Shown: piece by piece, positions 1 to 8,117 of the stretch
Layout: each line of letters opens with the position of its first letter
How positions within the stretch are numbered: the first letter of the stretch is position 1
Source: a virus
Length of the DNA stretch: 37,832 nucleotides
IMG/VR virus record: IMGVR_UViG_3300020213_000503
Location: 1-37,832 of that record
Reading direction: 5' to 3' (one strand)
Translations under genes and position numbers: made by a program
Notes under the pieces: generated by a model
Seen by the model: the letters and a program-made list of their open reading frames with translations, nothing else
Databases searched by the model: none
What the model was told of the DNA's origin: nothing

Positions 1-2
1 AG

Positions 3-92
3 AAATTCCAACAGACAAGTGAAGCAGGTGCAGAAATTCGAGCGGATAGAATTGATCCGGAAACTGGACGACCAGTTTTAGATCAGCTTTAA
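3..92 (+). CDS. 3' end of an unidentified phage gene upstream of the capsid gene
   Basis: An open frame enters from the left edge and stops at TAA 90-92. The 29 visible residues end in RPVLDQL and are charged and Asp/Glu/Arg rich. The position just before the major capsid gene is where phages usually keep a scaffold, protease or portal-related gene, but the fragment is too short to decide. It could be the end of the portal gene if the genome is circularly permuted, though the partial portal at the right edge and this tail do not prove that. Confidence 0.6.
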   Translation, partial: KFQQTSEAGAEIRADRIDPETGRPVLDQL

Positions 93-111
93 AATGCTCT
101 AAAATACCCTA

Positions 112-141
112 TTGACAAAGAGATTTTAATTGTTTTATACT
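112..141 (+). promoter_or_regulatory. Sigma70-type promoter of the capsid operon
   Basis: A perfect -35 box TTGACA (112-117) is followed after 18 bp by TATACT (136-141). The predicted transcript starts near 148 and immediately enters the mini-hairpin and terminator that precede the capsid gene. This is one of the strongest promoters by consensus in the window. Confidence 0.85.
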
Positions 142-160
142 AATTACTAGATAGCGATAA

Positions 161-171
161 CTGAAAAACAG
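161..171 (+). promoter_or_regulatory. 5' mini-hairpin, AAAAA loop (copy A)
   Basis: CTG-AAAAA-CAG forms a 3-bp stem with an A5 loop about 13 nt from the predicted transcript start. Equivalent elements at 2667, 5941, 15080 and 34413 keep the loop and the closing G-C pair but change the outer pairs in a compensating way. It is directly followed by a terminator hairpin. Function is unknown; an antitermination or attenuation site is an inference. Confidence 0.55.
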
Positions 172-201
172 AGCGCGACCGATAAGGTCAGCGCTTTTTT
201 T
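172..201 (+). terminator. Intrinsic terminator in the capsid leader
   Basis: AGCGC-GACC (172-180) pairs with GGTC-(A)-GCGCT (186-195) around a GATAA loop, with one bulged A, and runs into seven T residues (195-201). It lies downstream of the promoter at 112-141 and 14 nt before the capsid ATG. Transcripts from that promoter must therefore read through it to express the capsid gene. Confidence 0.8.
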
Positions 202-215
202 ATTGCAAAAAATAT

Positions 216-1181
216 ATGGCCGATACAACTAGAACACAGATCCCAGAAGAAGTAGGAAATTTTTATGACCGCGTACTACTTGATAAAGCAGTACCGGCTT
301 TTGTTTACAATAGATTCGCTCAAGTACGCGACCTTCCAAGAAATGCAGGATCCCTAGATATTAAATTCCGAAGATACGGATTACTCGCAGCTCAAACAAC
401 TCCACTCTCAGAAGGTGTTACACCATCCGGAAAACAACTTTCAGTTACAGATCTTAATGCAACGGTTGCACAATACGGTGATTATGTTACTCTTACAGAC
501 GTAGTTCTTTTCAACACAATTGATCCAATTTTAACCGAAACAGCTGATATTCTCGGCGAGCAGGTTGGAGATTCTCTTGACCGCATGATGAGGGACGTTG
601 CAGCTGCAACAACCACAAAACAATATGCTTCAACGGCAACTTCAACCGGAACAGTTACTTCTACAATGAAAATCTCAAGAGCTGAGGTTAAAGAAGCAGT
701 AAGAACACTTCAAACGAACAACGCAAAACCAGTTACTTCCATGATTAACCCTTCAACCGGTTATAATACTGTACCAATTAACAGAGCTTATATCGGAATA
801 ATCTCAGAAGATACTCTTTATGATCTTGATGATGCTGCAGGATGGATTCCGGTTGAAAAATACGCAAACAAAGCAGATGTAATGCAGGATGAAGTAGGAT
901 CCCTTGCAGGAGTTAGATTCTTAATGACAACCAACGCTAAAGTTAGAACCGGTGAGGGTGGTTCAGGAATTGACGTTCATTCAACTTTGATCTTTGGAAT
1001 GCACGCTCTTGCTCAGTCAAGAATTTCCGGAGAAGCTTTGAAAAATATCGTTAAACCATTAGGATCAGCAGGAACAGCAGATCCATTAGATCAAAGATCA
1101 ACGTCCGGATGGAAACTTACTTTTGTCGGCACAATCTTGAATGATAATTTCATTCTTGATTTACAACACGCAGTAAGCTAA
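216..1181 (+). CDS. Major capsid protein, N4-gp56-like family
   Basis: This 321-residue protein should form the icosahedral shell. Family features visible are an N-terminal helix ending in FYDRVLLDKAVPAFVYNRFA, then a GSLDIKFRRYG strand, the LSEGVTP loop, and a block with ATVAQYGDYVTLTD followed by a long helix with LGEQVGDSLDRMMRD. This order matches the N4-gp56 capsid family (HK97 fold). No separate cleavage site is obvious. The ATG lies 14 nt after a T-run of a leader terminator and has no Shine-Dalgarno site. It heads the structural gene block, followed by a small capsid-associated protein. Confidence 0.88.
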   Translation: MADTTRTQIPEEVGNFYDRVLLDKAVPAFVYNRFAQVRDLPRNAGSLDIKFRRYGLLAAQTTPLSEGVTPSGKQLSVTDLNATVAQYGDYVTLTDVVLFNTIDPILTETADILGEQVGDSLDRMMRDVAAATTTKQYASTATSTGTVTSTMKISRAEVKEAVRTLQTNNAKPVTSMINPSTGYNTVPINRAYIGIISEDTLYDLDDAAGWIPVEKYANKADVMQDEVGSLAGVRFLMTTNAKVRTGEGGSGIDVHSTLIFGMHALAQSRISGEALKNIVKPLGSAGTADPLDQRSTSGWKLTFVGTILNDNFILDLQHAVS

Positions 1182-1201
1182 AATATTAATTAAATAAAAT
1201 T

Positions 1202-1528
1202 ATGGCAACATCAACACAATCAAAAGTACCAGCAAGCGTAAGTAATATAGCAGTAGGCCGATATGTAAATGGAGTAACAGCTGCAGCTTTCTTTATTACA
1301 ACCGGATTCAGACCAAGACACGTTAGAGTTGTAAACAATACTTCTCAGGATGAGGAATCATGGTTTGAGGGAATGGCTGATGCTTCTGCTCTTAAAAGAT
1401 TAGCAGCCGGTACAGCAACAGCAATCTCAACTCTCGGAGTAACACCTTCTGCAAACGGATTTACAGTAGGACTTGATACAGATATAAATGTACTAAGCGA
1501 ACAACTCTCCTGGATAGCGATTGGTTAA
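1202..1528 (+). CDS. Small capsid-associated (decoration-like) protein
   Basis: This is a 108-residue beta-rich protein with the pattern GFRPRHVRVVNNTSQDEESW, then an Ala/Thr-rich segment, then GFTVGLDTDINV near the C-terminus. The same order (GFxPRxVxVxN, aromatic-acidic turn, GFxVGxDxxxN) is common in small proteins encoded right after phage capsid genes, and I infer a capsid decoration or head-completion role. The gene follows the capsid gene by 20 bp with no clear Shine-Dalgarno site. Its stop codon lies inside the hairpin at 1525-1553. Confidence 0.6.
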   Translation: MATSTQSKVPASVSNIAVGRYVNGVTAAAFFITTGFRPRHVRVVNNTSQDEESWFEGMADASALKRLAAGTATAISTLGVTPSANGFTVGLDTDINVLSEQLSWIAIG

Positions 1529-1553
1529 ATCCAATCCTTTTGGGAGGATTTAA
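1525..1553 (+). promoter_or_regulatory. Hairpin overlapping a stop codon and the next ribosome binding site
   Basis: TTAAATCC (1525-1532) pairs perfectly with GGATTTAA (1546-1553). The 8-bp stem contains the TAA stop of the upstream gene on its left arm. The GGGAGG purine run (1542-1547), which would serve the next gene, straddles the loop and right arm. Opening of this stem by the terminating ribosome could couple translation of the two genes. There is no T-run, so it is not a terminator. Confidence 0.5.
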
Positions 1554-1562
1554 AATACCAAT

Positions 1563-1904
1563 ATGGCTAAAAATAGAACTCAATTAGAAAAAGAAGCAAT
1601 AGAATTAGAAATTGATTTTTCTGATTTTGAAACGAATGCAGAATTTTCCGAAGCTATTGAAGCTGCTAAGGCTGATGCAATTGCAGCTGCTAGCGCTGAT
1701 TCTGAGGATGAGGAACCAAAAGAAGGTAAAAGAAAGAATAAAAAAGCTGAGGAATTTACTCTCGAAACCACAAAATCAGTTTCTTTCACTATAAACGGTA
1801 AAAAACAGGAAGGCGTTAAATTCTCTTTTGAAAGCGCTGAGGTTTTTGAAGCAAGGAAACAAATGTTAATTGAGCGCTATGGCGCAGGAGTTATAAAAGA
1901 ATAA
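1563..1904 (+). CDS. Acidic and basic small structural-region protein, function unknown
   Basis: This 113-residue protein has an acidic, Ala-rich first half (many Glu/Asp to about residue 50), a short basic stretch EGKRKNKKAEE, and a compact C-terminal part SVSFTINGKKQEGVKFSFES. No known family is recognisable. GGGAGG lies about 15 nt upstream of the ATG, longer than usual, and partly within a hairpin. An ORF of 60 codons in another frame inside this gene is a shadow. A head-assembly role is guessed only from position. Confidence 0.7.
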   Translation: MAKNRTQLEKEAIELEIDFSDFETNAEFSEAIEAAKADAIAAASADSEDEEPKEGKRKNKKAEEFTLETTKSVSFTINGKKQEGVKFSFESAEVFEARKQMLIERYGAGVIKE

Positions 1905-1905
1905 T

Positions 1906-2067
1906 ATGCCTAATCCAATAAATTCATCAATGTTTAATGGGAATTACGAACTGGAAAAATATGTTCGTCAATTAAATATTACCGGGCCTACCGGTCCAAC
2001 AGGACTTACCGGACCTACAACGGGTGTAACCGGACCAACAGGTCCTACAGGCCCAACAGGTCCATAA
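1906..2067 (+). CDS. Short collagen-like peptide (53 aa)
   Basis: A non-repetitive 26-residue start (MPNPINSSMFNGNYELEKYV and a few more) leads into about nine Gly-X-Y triplets, mainly GPT and GLT, up to the last residue. It reads like a miniature of the large collagen-like gene at 3619. The ATG overlaps nothing and starts 1 bp after the previous stop. A trimerising stalk or head fibre is possible. The gene is short, but the frame and repeat are clean. Confidence 0.65.
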   Translation: MPNPINSSMFNGNYELEKYVRQLNITGPTGPTGLTGPTTGVTGPTGPTGPTGP

Positions 2068-2078
2068 TCTAAACTAAT

Positions 2079-2618
2079 ATGGAAAACAATCCTGATTCAT
2101 TCACTCCACTAGATGCTAACGGTTATCCTATTTCCGGAGATGCGCCATTTACAGTCCAAAAAGATCTTACAACTGATGCAAGTAATGCTACTGTTAATCC
2201 TCCAATTTTTACCATTATCGGATCTGTTTTAATTCAGCGTTTATGGGCGGAAATTATTACTGATTTAAGCTCAAATCATACTGCAGCTTCACTTAGAATA
2301 AACGATCAAACTGCGCAAGTTTATTTAACCGCGGTTGCCGGTACAGCTCTTTCAGCATTGAAAGCCGGAAGCCTTTTGCTGAAAACGGGGTTGGTCGCAA
2401 CCGCGATAGTAAAAGTTGACAATGTAGCCGGTGCGATTGCCGAGCCTGCAGCAACTCAAATGCACTTATTGACACCGGTTGCCATTATTAAAAAGACCGG
2501 AGCTTTAACTCAGATTGAATACAAATATACTTCAAGTAATACCCCTGCTACCGGAAAAATAAGATTCTATTGTTCTTATCTTCCACTATCCTCAGATGGA
2601 AAAGTTACTCCTGTTTAA
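2079..2618 (+). CDS. Virion structural protein, unknown family
   Basis: This 179-residue, Ala/Thr/Ile-rich and probably all-beta protein contains NPPIFTIIGSVLIQRLWAEI near residue 40 and a final segment IRFYCSYLPLSSDG. It has no signal peptide and no strong membrane segment. It is the last gene before a new promoter and leader. Its place between the short collagen-like peptide and the adaptor gene suggests a head or head-fibre component. I do not recognise the family. Confidence 0.65.
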   Translation: MENNPDSFTPLDANGYPISGDAPFTVQKDLTTDASNATVNPPIFTIIGSVLIQRLWAEIITDLSSNHTAASLRINDQTAQVYLTAVAGTALSALKAGSLLLKTGLVATAIVKVDNVAGAIAEPAATQMHLLTPVAIIKKTGALTQIEYKYTSSNTPATGKIRFYCSYLPLSSDGKVTPV

Positions 2619-2624
2619 TATTTA

Positions 2625-2654
2625 TAGACTTGTATATTCTTCTAGTGCTATAAT
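2625..2654 (+). promoter_or_regulatory. Promoter with extended -10 upstream of the adaptor gene
   Basis: TGCTATAAT gives an extended -10 (hexamer 2649-2654, TG at 2646-2647). A weak -35-like TAGACT (2625-2630) sits 18 bp upstream. The predicted start is near 2661, 6 nt before the mini-hairpin. Confidence 0.75.
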
Positions 2655-2666
2655 AGTTTTAGCTAA

Positions 2667-2677
2667 GGGAAAAACCC
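2667..2677 (+). promoter_or_regulatory. 5' mini-hairpin, AAAAA loop (copy B)
   Basis: GGG-AAAAA-CCC. The loop and position match copies A, C and D, while the stem changes from CTG/CAG and CGG/CCG to GGG/CCC with pairing retained. It starts about 6 nt after the predicted transcript start. Confidence 0.6.
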
Positions 2678-2678
2678 A

Positions 2679-2711
2679 GGCGCAGAGATGTATTTCTCTA
2701 CGTCTTTTTTT
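2679..2711 (+). terminator. Intrinsic terminator in the adaptor-gene leader
   Basis: GGCGCAGAGA (2679-2688) pairs with TCTCTACGTC (2695-2704) with one C/A mismatch and one G-T pair, followed by seven T residues (2705-2711). It lies between its own promoter and the ATG at 2723, repeating the architecture of the capsid leader. Confidence 0.78.
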
Positions 2712-2722
2712 GTAGCAAAAAT

Positions 2723-3436
2723 ATGACACCTGTACAATTCGCTGAATACGTAAGATTAAAAACTCGAACGAACAGTACCACTTTTACTGATGCTAATATT
2801 ATTTCTTTAATGCGCCAACGCCAGGATGAAATTGCCCAGGCGATTTTAAAAGCTGATGAAGATATACTTCTTATTCCTCAAACCGTAAATCTTGTCTTAA
2901 ATCAACGCGAGTACCCTTTCCCGGATGATATTTTATCCCGGATTAAAAGAGTTGAAGCAAAACTTGATGGCACGAATTGGATTAAATTAACTGAGGTTGA
3001 TTTAACTTCTGTAAAAACTCCTATTGCTTTGGAATCTGATATTACTAATCATTTCTCAAATATTGAAGGTGGGGCATTCTTTGATCTTAGGAGAAAATCT
3101 ATATTTCTTTTATCCGGATCTGTTACGGCAGTTACCGGTGGCCTCAAATTGTATTGCGATACTTATCCTACGGCTATAACGGATCTTACTAGCGGATCTG
3201 AAATGAATATTGATCCCTCAACTACAACTCACGGTGTGCCTCGGCCATTGCATAAGCTATGGGCCACGGGCACTATCATAGACTATAAGGAATCGCGCGA
3301 GAAGCCCATTCCATTGAGCGAACAGGAGTTAAACTATGAAAGATACCTACTCCGGGCAATTGAAACGCTTAAACACGGAAATTTAGATCGCGAGGTAGAA
3401 TCAAGCGTTCCATACAATGACGGATCGCAATATTAA
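2723..3436 (+). CDS. Adaptor / head-tail connector-like protein
   Basis: This 237-residue protein starts with a short helical domain (FAEYVRLKTRTN, then MRQRQDEIAQAIL) and continues with a beta segment containing REYPFPDDILSRIKRVEAKLDGTNW. It ends in a helical part with LWATGTIIDYKE and LNYERYLLRAIE. This layout is typical of short-tailed phage adaptors that sit under the portal, such as tail-tubular or gp4-like proteins, but I see no diagnostic motif. It is the first gene after a promoter, mini-hairpin and terminator leader. It has no evident Shine-Dalgarno site. Confidence 0.55.
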   Translation: MTPVQFAEYVRLKTRTNSTTFTDANIISLMRQRQDEIAQAILKADEDILLIPQTVNLVLNQREYPFPDDILSRIKRVEAKLDGTNWIKLTEVDLTSVKTPIALESDITNHFSNIEGGAFFDLRRKSIFLLSGSVTAVTGGLKLYCDTYPTAITDLTSGSEMNIDPSTTTHGVPRPLHKLWATGTIIDYKESREKPIPLSEQELNYERYLLRAIETLKHGNLDREVESSVPYNDGSQY

Positions 3437-3441
3437 ATATT

Positions 3442-3612
3442 ATGGCATATACAAAAGAACCGAAACCAAAAATGGTGGAATATCTAAAGAGGCAGCAAAA
3501 TGATTATATTTTATTGCAAAACGGGGGAAAAATAATATTAAGAAGATTATGGTCAGAATTGGCAAAGCCAATTGCGGTTTATACAAAAGAAGCTAAACCG
3601 GCGATACCTTAA
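3442..3612 (+). CDS. Small basic protein (56 aa), unknown
   Basis: The ORF starts 5 nt after the adaptor gene stop and ends 6 nt before the collagen-like gene. It is Lys-rich, beginning MAYTKEPKPKMVEYLKRQQN, with a central YILLQNGGKIILRRLW segment that could be two strands. Tight spacing on both sides supports it as a real operon member. No family is recognised. Confidence 0.6.
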   Translation: MAYTKEPKPKMVEYLKRQQNDYILLQNGGKIILRRLWSELAKPIAVYTKEAKPAIP

Positions 3613-3618
3613 AAATAT

Positions 3619-4800
<1,182 letters not shown>

Positions 4801-4813
4801 GGAGATATAAATT

Positions 4814-5917
4814 ATGAAAATGAGAAATTTTTTAATGCAATCAATGGCGAGGATAACCAAACATTCTCGTTATCATCCCGAAGATCAGGAATTAGACAAA
4901 AAAACACATTGGTCTAAAAACATTTGGGTTATAAATATTTTCAGAGCTTACGAATGGTTATTTGGTAGGGGATATGGAATAAGACCTGAATCTTCGATAA
5001 GTGCAGAAATTAGGAATGGGAAAGTATATATAGTTTATAAATTACATAGTTTTGAGGCAGTAGTTGCTCATATTGAATTTATAATTAGGTTAAATATAGG
5101 TTTAATATTTACTGCTTTAAAATCAATTTTAATGCTTAATTTTAATCCCAATGTAAATTACAGATCTGCATTTGTTACTTTTGGTATTTTAGGTTTTATA
5201 TTTTCTTTTAAAACCTCAACACAATTTCTTCCTTTATTTGGATTAGCAATTGCATTTGACGCAGCACATACCGGAGATACAACTGGAAACGCAAACTCCT
5301 TAACTTACTCTCATACAATTACGGGTTCTAATCCGATTTTATTTGATTTTGCCCATACTTACGTTAGCGGTTCCGGAGCTACAGGAGATATTATAACAGG
5401 AGTAACTTACAACGGTGTGACAATGACTTTTGTTGATAAGCAATTAACAACAGGTATTTATGCCAGATACCAATATCTATTTATACTTGTTAATCCTGCA
5501 ACTGGTGCGAACAATATTGTAATTAGTGCAAACACAGCTTCTTTTAGACTTATATCTTCATCTGCTTCCTATTCAGGGGCAAAGCAAACAGGACAACCAG
5601 ATGCTTCTGGTAAGAAAACTACGGAAGGTGTTACTTCGCAGGAATTATCAACTACAACTGTTGCAGATAATTGTTGGGTAGTAAGTGGAGGAGTGGCAGT
5701 ATTAGAGACGATTGCTGCAAGCACCGGTGTTACTTTAAGAAGCGGTGGAAACTCTTTTAATACTAGAGTTGGAGATAGTAACGGAGTAAAGACACCGGCA
5801 GGTGCATATAGTATGACTTGGACTACTTCATCATCAAGTCCTTTTAATGTAATTCAGGCATCTATTGCGCCTGCTGCTCCTCTAAATACGAGTGCTATGT
5901 TTGCAATGTTTAGATAA
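4814..5917 (+). CDS. Appendage / minor structural protein with hydrophobic centre
   Basis: 367 residues. The ATG follows AAGGAG at good spacing. Residues 1-80 are charged and helical. Residues ~80-155 contain two or three hydrophobic stretches (FIIRLNIGLIFTALKSI, FVTFGILGFIFSF, FLPLFGLAIAF). The remaining ~210 residues form a Ser/Thr/Gly-rich beta domain with GDIITGVTYNGVTMTFVDKQ and LFILVNPATGANNIVISA, a type common in environmental phage and cell-surface proteins. The first ~450 bp lack the CCGG tetramer that is frequent in the rest of the gene, so the gene may be a fusion. Receptor binding or display is a guess. Confidence 0.55.
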   Translation: MKMRNFLMQSMARITKHSRYHPEDQELDKKTHWSKNIWVINIFRAYEWLFGRGYGIRPESSISAEIRNGKVYIVYKLHSFEAVVAHIEFIIRLNIGLIFTALKSILMLNFNPNVNYRSAFVTFGILGFIFSFKTSTQFLPLFGLAIAFDAAHTGDTTGNANSLTYSHTITGSNPILFDFAHTYVSGSGATGDIITGVTYNGVTMTFVDKQLTTGIYARYQYLFILVNPATGANNIVISANTASFRLISSSASYSGAKQTGQPDASGKKTTEGVTSQELSTTTVADNCWVVSGGVAVLETIAASTGVTLRSGGNSFNTRVGDSNGVKTPAGAYSMTWTTSSSSPFNVIQASIAPAAPLNTSAMFAMFR

Positions 5918-5951
5918 TTTGCTATAGTTATATTATTGAACGGAAAAACCG
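5901..5951 (+). promoter_or_regulatory. Promoter plus mini-hairpin (copy D) of the sugar cassette
   Basis: The extended -10 TGCTATAGT (hexamer 5923-5928) has a -35-like TTGCAA (5901-5906) 16 bp upstream, inside the end of the preceding gene. Transcription should start near 5935. CGG-AAAAA-CCG follows at 5941-5951, then 4 nt to the ATG. Unlike copies A-C there is no terminator here, so the hairpin itself overlaps the ribosome entry region. Confidence 0.65.
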
Positions 5952-5955
5952 AAAT

Positions 5956-6852
5956 ATGATAAAAATATCCGCAGTTTTAATAGTCCAAAACGAAGAAGCA
6001 CTACTCCCCCGTTGTCTTGAATCAGTAAAAGGTCTTGACGAAATTATAATTGTTGATGGTGGCAGTATAGATAGAACAAAACAAATCGCCTCAGAATATA
6101 CCGATAAAATCTTTGATTTTCCCTGGTGTGATAACTTTGCAAAAAGTAGAAATGAGGCTAAATCCCATGCAACCGGTGATTGGATTCTAAGCATCGATGC
6201 AGATGAAATATTACATGATATTTCAAAAGTCCGGGAAGCGGTAGAACTTGCAGAGCAACGCAATGCTATTGCAGTTAATATTCAACTTCTTGCAGAGGAT
6301 AACGGGCAGAAAACTATTTATCCCCGGTTATTTAAGAACGTTCCTGAGGTTTGGTGGGAAGGTGCAATTCACAATCATTTATCAGTCTTAGGGGAAGATC
6401 TTGGAAATGTAAAAATAACTTATGGTTATTCCCCTGCTCACACTACGGATCCGGATCGCGCTTATCGTATTCTTAAAAAGGAAGTTGAAACAAGACCGGA
6501 TGCATATCGCGAAATGTTTTATCTTGGCCGCGAGCAATGGTACAGAAAAGAATATGAGGATTGTTTAAAAACTCTTGGTAAATATGTTCAAGGCTCAAGA
6601 TTTTTATCTGAAAAAGCAGAAGCGTTTTATATCATGGCCAGGGTTTATTGGGAAATGAAAATGGGAGAAGATGGCCGCGATGCTTGTTTGCAGGCTTTAA
6701 AAATTAATCCCAATTTTCGTGAAGCTGTATTGTTTATGGCAACTCTTTCCGGAGATGGAAAAGGAAATGAGAAGTGGCAGAAAAATGCGGATCAATGGAA
6801 AAAGATGGCTGAAACAGCAGACAATACAGACGTTTTATTTATAAGAGCATGA
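5956..6852 (+). CDS. Family 2 glycosyltransferase (WaaE/SunS-like GT-A)
   Basis: 298 residues. It shows the GT-A start VLIVQNEEALLPRCLESVKG, then EIIIVDGGSIDRT (residues ~30-42) and the metal-binding SIDADEIL (~79-86), followed by WWEGAIHNHL. The C-terminal ~110 residues are helical and repeat-like (YLGREQWYRKEYEDCLKTLGK), a TPR-like arm often fused to this GT2 subgroup. It should transfer a sugar from a nucleotide donor in the cytoplasm. It is the first gene of a surface-sugar cassette and overlaps the next gene by 4 bp. Confidence 0.85.
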   Translation: MIKISAVLIVQNEEALLPRCLESVKGLDEIIIVDGGSIDRTKQIASEYTDKIFDFPWCDNFAKSRNEAKSHATGDWILSIDADEILHDISKVREAVELAEQRNAIAVNIQLLAEDNGQKTIYPRLFKNVPEVWWEGAIHNHLSVLGEDLGNVKITYGYSPAHTTDPDRAYRILKKEVETRPDAYREMFYLGREQWYRKEYEDCLKTLGKYVQGSRFLSEKAEAFYIMARVYWEMKMGEDGRDACLQALKINPNFREAVLFMATLSGDGKGNEKWQKNADQWKKMAETADNTDVLFIRA

Positions 6853-7397
6853 AAATTTGGATTTCACCACATTCAGACGATGAAACGCTATACGGCGCAT
6901 TTACTTTGATGCGTGAAAAACCTCTTGTTGTTATTGTTACCGATAGTTATATTCAGCAAAACCGTGGAGAATCTATAACGCCGCAACAACGTTTTCAAGA
7001 AAGTGTTAATGCTATGAAGATTTTAGGCCTTCCAATTGTACGGTTAGGGATCCGGGATGACATTATTACAGAACTTGCAGTTATTGAGCGCCTTGCCTGG
7101 TTTAAAAACTTTGAAACGGTATATGCTCCGGCTTTGCAAGGTGGGAATCTGGCCCATGATATTATAGCACGGGCCTCCGAAAAGGTCTTTAAATCGAATC
7201 CTAGAGCCAAGTTTATACAGTATTCTACCTACTCTAAGGGTGAATTTTATACGCCAGGCACAAAACAGATTATTCCGGATTCTACAGAAATTGCAATAAA
7301 AAATGAAATGCTTGATTGTTATAAATCACAAATTGAATTACCGGCGACACTTCCGCACTTCGAAGCGGTGAAAGGAAAATCAGAATGGTACATTTAA
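6849..7397 (+). CDS. PIG-L family (LmbE-like) deacetylase
   Basis: 182 residues. The N-terminal ISPHSDDETLYGAF carries the zinc-binding SPHxDDE signature (residues ~5-12), followed by VVIVTD and RFQESVNAMKILGL. The expected later histidine is probably the one in NLAHDIIARAS near residue 103. The family removes acetyl groups from N-acetyl-glucosaminyl compounds, so a role in trimming a sugar made or moved by its neighbours is plausible. Start and stop codons overlap both neighbours, indicating translational coupling. Confidence 0.85.
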   Translation: MKIWISPHSDDETLYGAFTLMREKPLVVIVTDSYIQQNRGESITPQQRFQESVNAMKILGLPIVRLGIRDDIITELAVIERLAWFKNFETVYAPALQGGNLAHDIIARASEKVFKSNPRAKFIQYSTYSKGEFYTPGTKQIIPDSTEIAIKNEMLDCYKSQIELPATLPHFEAVKGKSEWYI

Positions 7398-8062
7398 CAG
7401 TTGGACTTGGAGAAGTAGGATCCGCAATTAAAAATATAGTAGGTGGTGTTTATGTAACTAGAAGCGCCGGGGATTGGGATGGTCGCGAAGTTGACGTTGT
7501 TCATATCTGTACTCCATATACAGAAGAAAAGGCTGCAGACTTTGAGGCAATGATTGAGCATTATAAGAAAAAATCTAAGCTAGTTATTGTTCATTCAAGC
7601 GTGCCGGTAGGAACTTGTGATGCTCTTGACGTTGTTCATTCTCCTATTCGCGGCATTCATCCGGAACTTGAAAAAGGAATCAGAACTTTTGTTAAATATT
7701 TTGGTGGTAAAAGAGCTGCGGAAGCCGCTAAAATCTTTTCGGATCTTGGTCTTAAAACACAAGTATTTTCAGATGCAAAAACAACTGAGGCATTAAAGCT
7801 TTGGGATACTACTCAATACGGTTATCTTATTATGCTTGAAAAAACGATTTATAAATGGTGTAGGGAACACGGAGTAAATTACGAAGATGTTTATATCAAG
7901 GCAAATAAAGATTATAACGAAGGATATGTAGAGCTTGGCCGGCCGGATGTTGTAAGGCCCTGGTTAAAACATATGCCCGGACCAATTGGCGGCCATTGTA
8001 TAATTCCAAACAGTAAATTATTAGGTTCTGAGTTTGAAATACCGGAGGATATAGATGGATAA
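7385..8062 (+). CDS. UDP-glucose/GDP-mannose dehydrogenase-like protein (short form)
   Basis: 225 residues, about half the length of a full nucleotide-sugar dehydrogenase. The N-terminus has the NAD-binding glycine motif GLGEVG (residues 7-12). HSSVPVGTCD (~72-81) and a region with ALKLWDTTQYGYLIMLEK resemble the dehydrogenase first and central domains. GPIGGHCIIPN (~200) matches the family's GGHCIP motif. The C-terminal UDP-binding domain is absent, and so are several catalytic residues that I would expect. Either it is a minimal enzyme or it acts on a non-nucleotide substrate. It overlaps the deacetylase gene by 13 bp. Confidence 0.7.
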   Translation: MVHLTVGLGEVGSAIKNIVGGVYVTRSAGDWDGREVDVVHICTPYTEEKAADFEAMIEHYKKKSKLVIVHSSVPVGTCDALDVVHSPIRGIHPELEKGIRTFVKYFGGKRAAEAAKIFSDLGLKTQVFSDAKTTEALKLWDTTQYGYLIMLEKTIYKWCREHGVNYEDVYIKANKDYNEGYVELGRPDVVRPWLKHMPGPIGGHCIIPNSKLLGSEFEIPEDIDG

Positions 8063-8111
8063 AAAAGTATATTTAGGAGCAGGAAAAGATCATCAAGCAG
8101 GCTATGTTTAG
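8055..8111 (+). pseudogene. Stump of a SAM-dependent methyltransferase gene
   Basis: Eighteen codons overlap the end of the dehydrogenase-like gene and stop at TAG 8109-8111. The peptide (KVYLGAGKDHQAGYV) strongly resembles the first strand and SAM-binding glycine loop of methyltransferases that start KLHLGCGKxYxxGYVNVD. It ends exactly where the body of the enzyme should begin. I infer an in-frame start left behind by a deletion that joined it to the next gene, 6 nt downstream. It could instead be a coincidental short frame. Confidence 0.45.
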
Positions 8112-8117
8112 GAAAGT

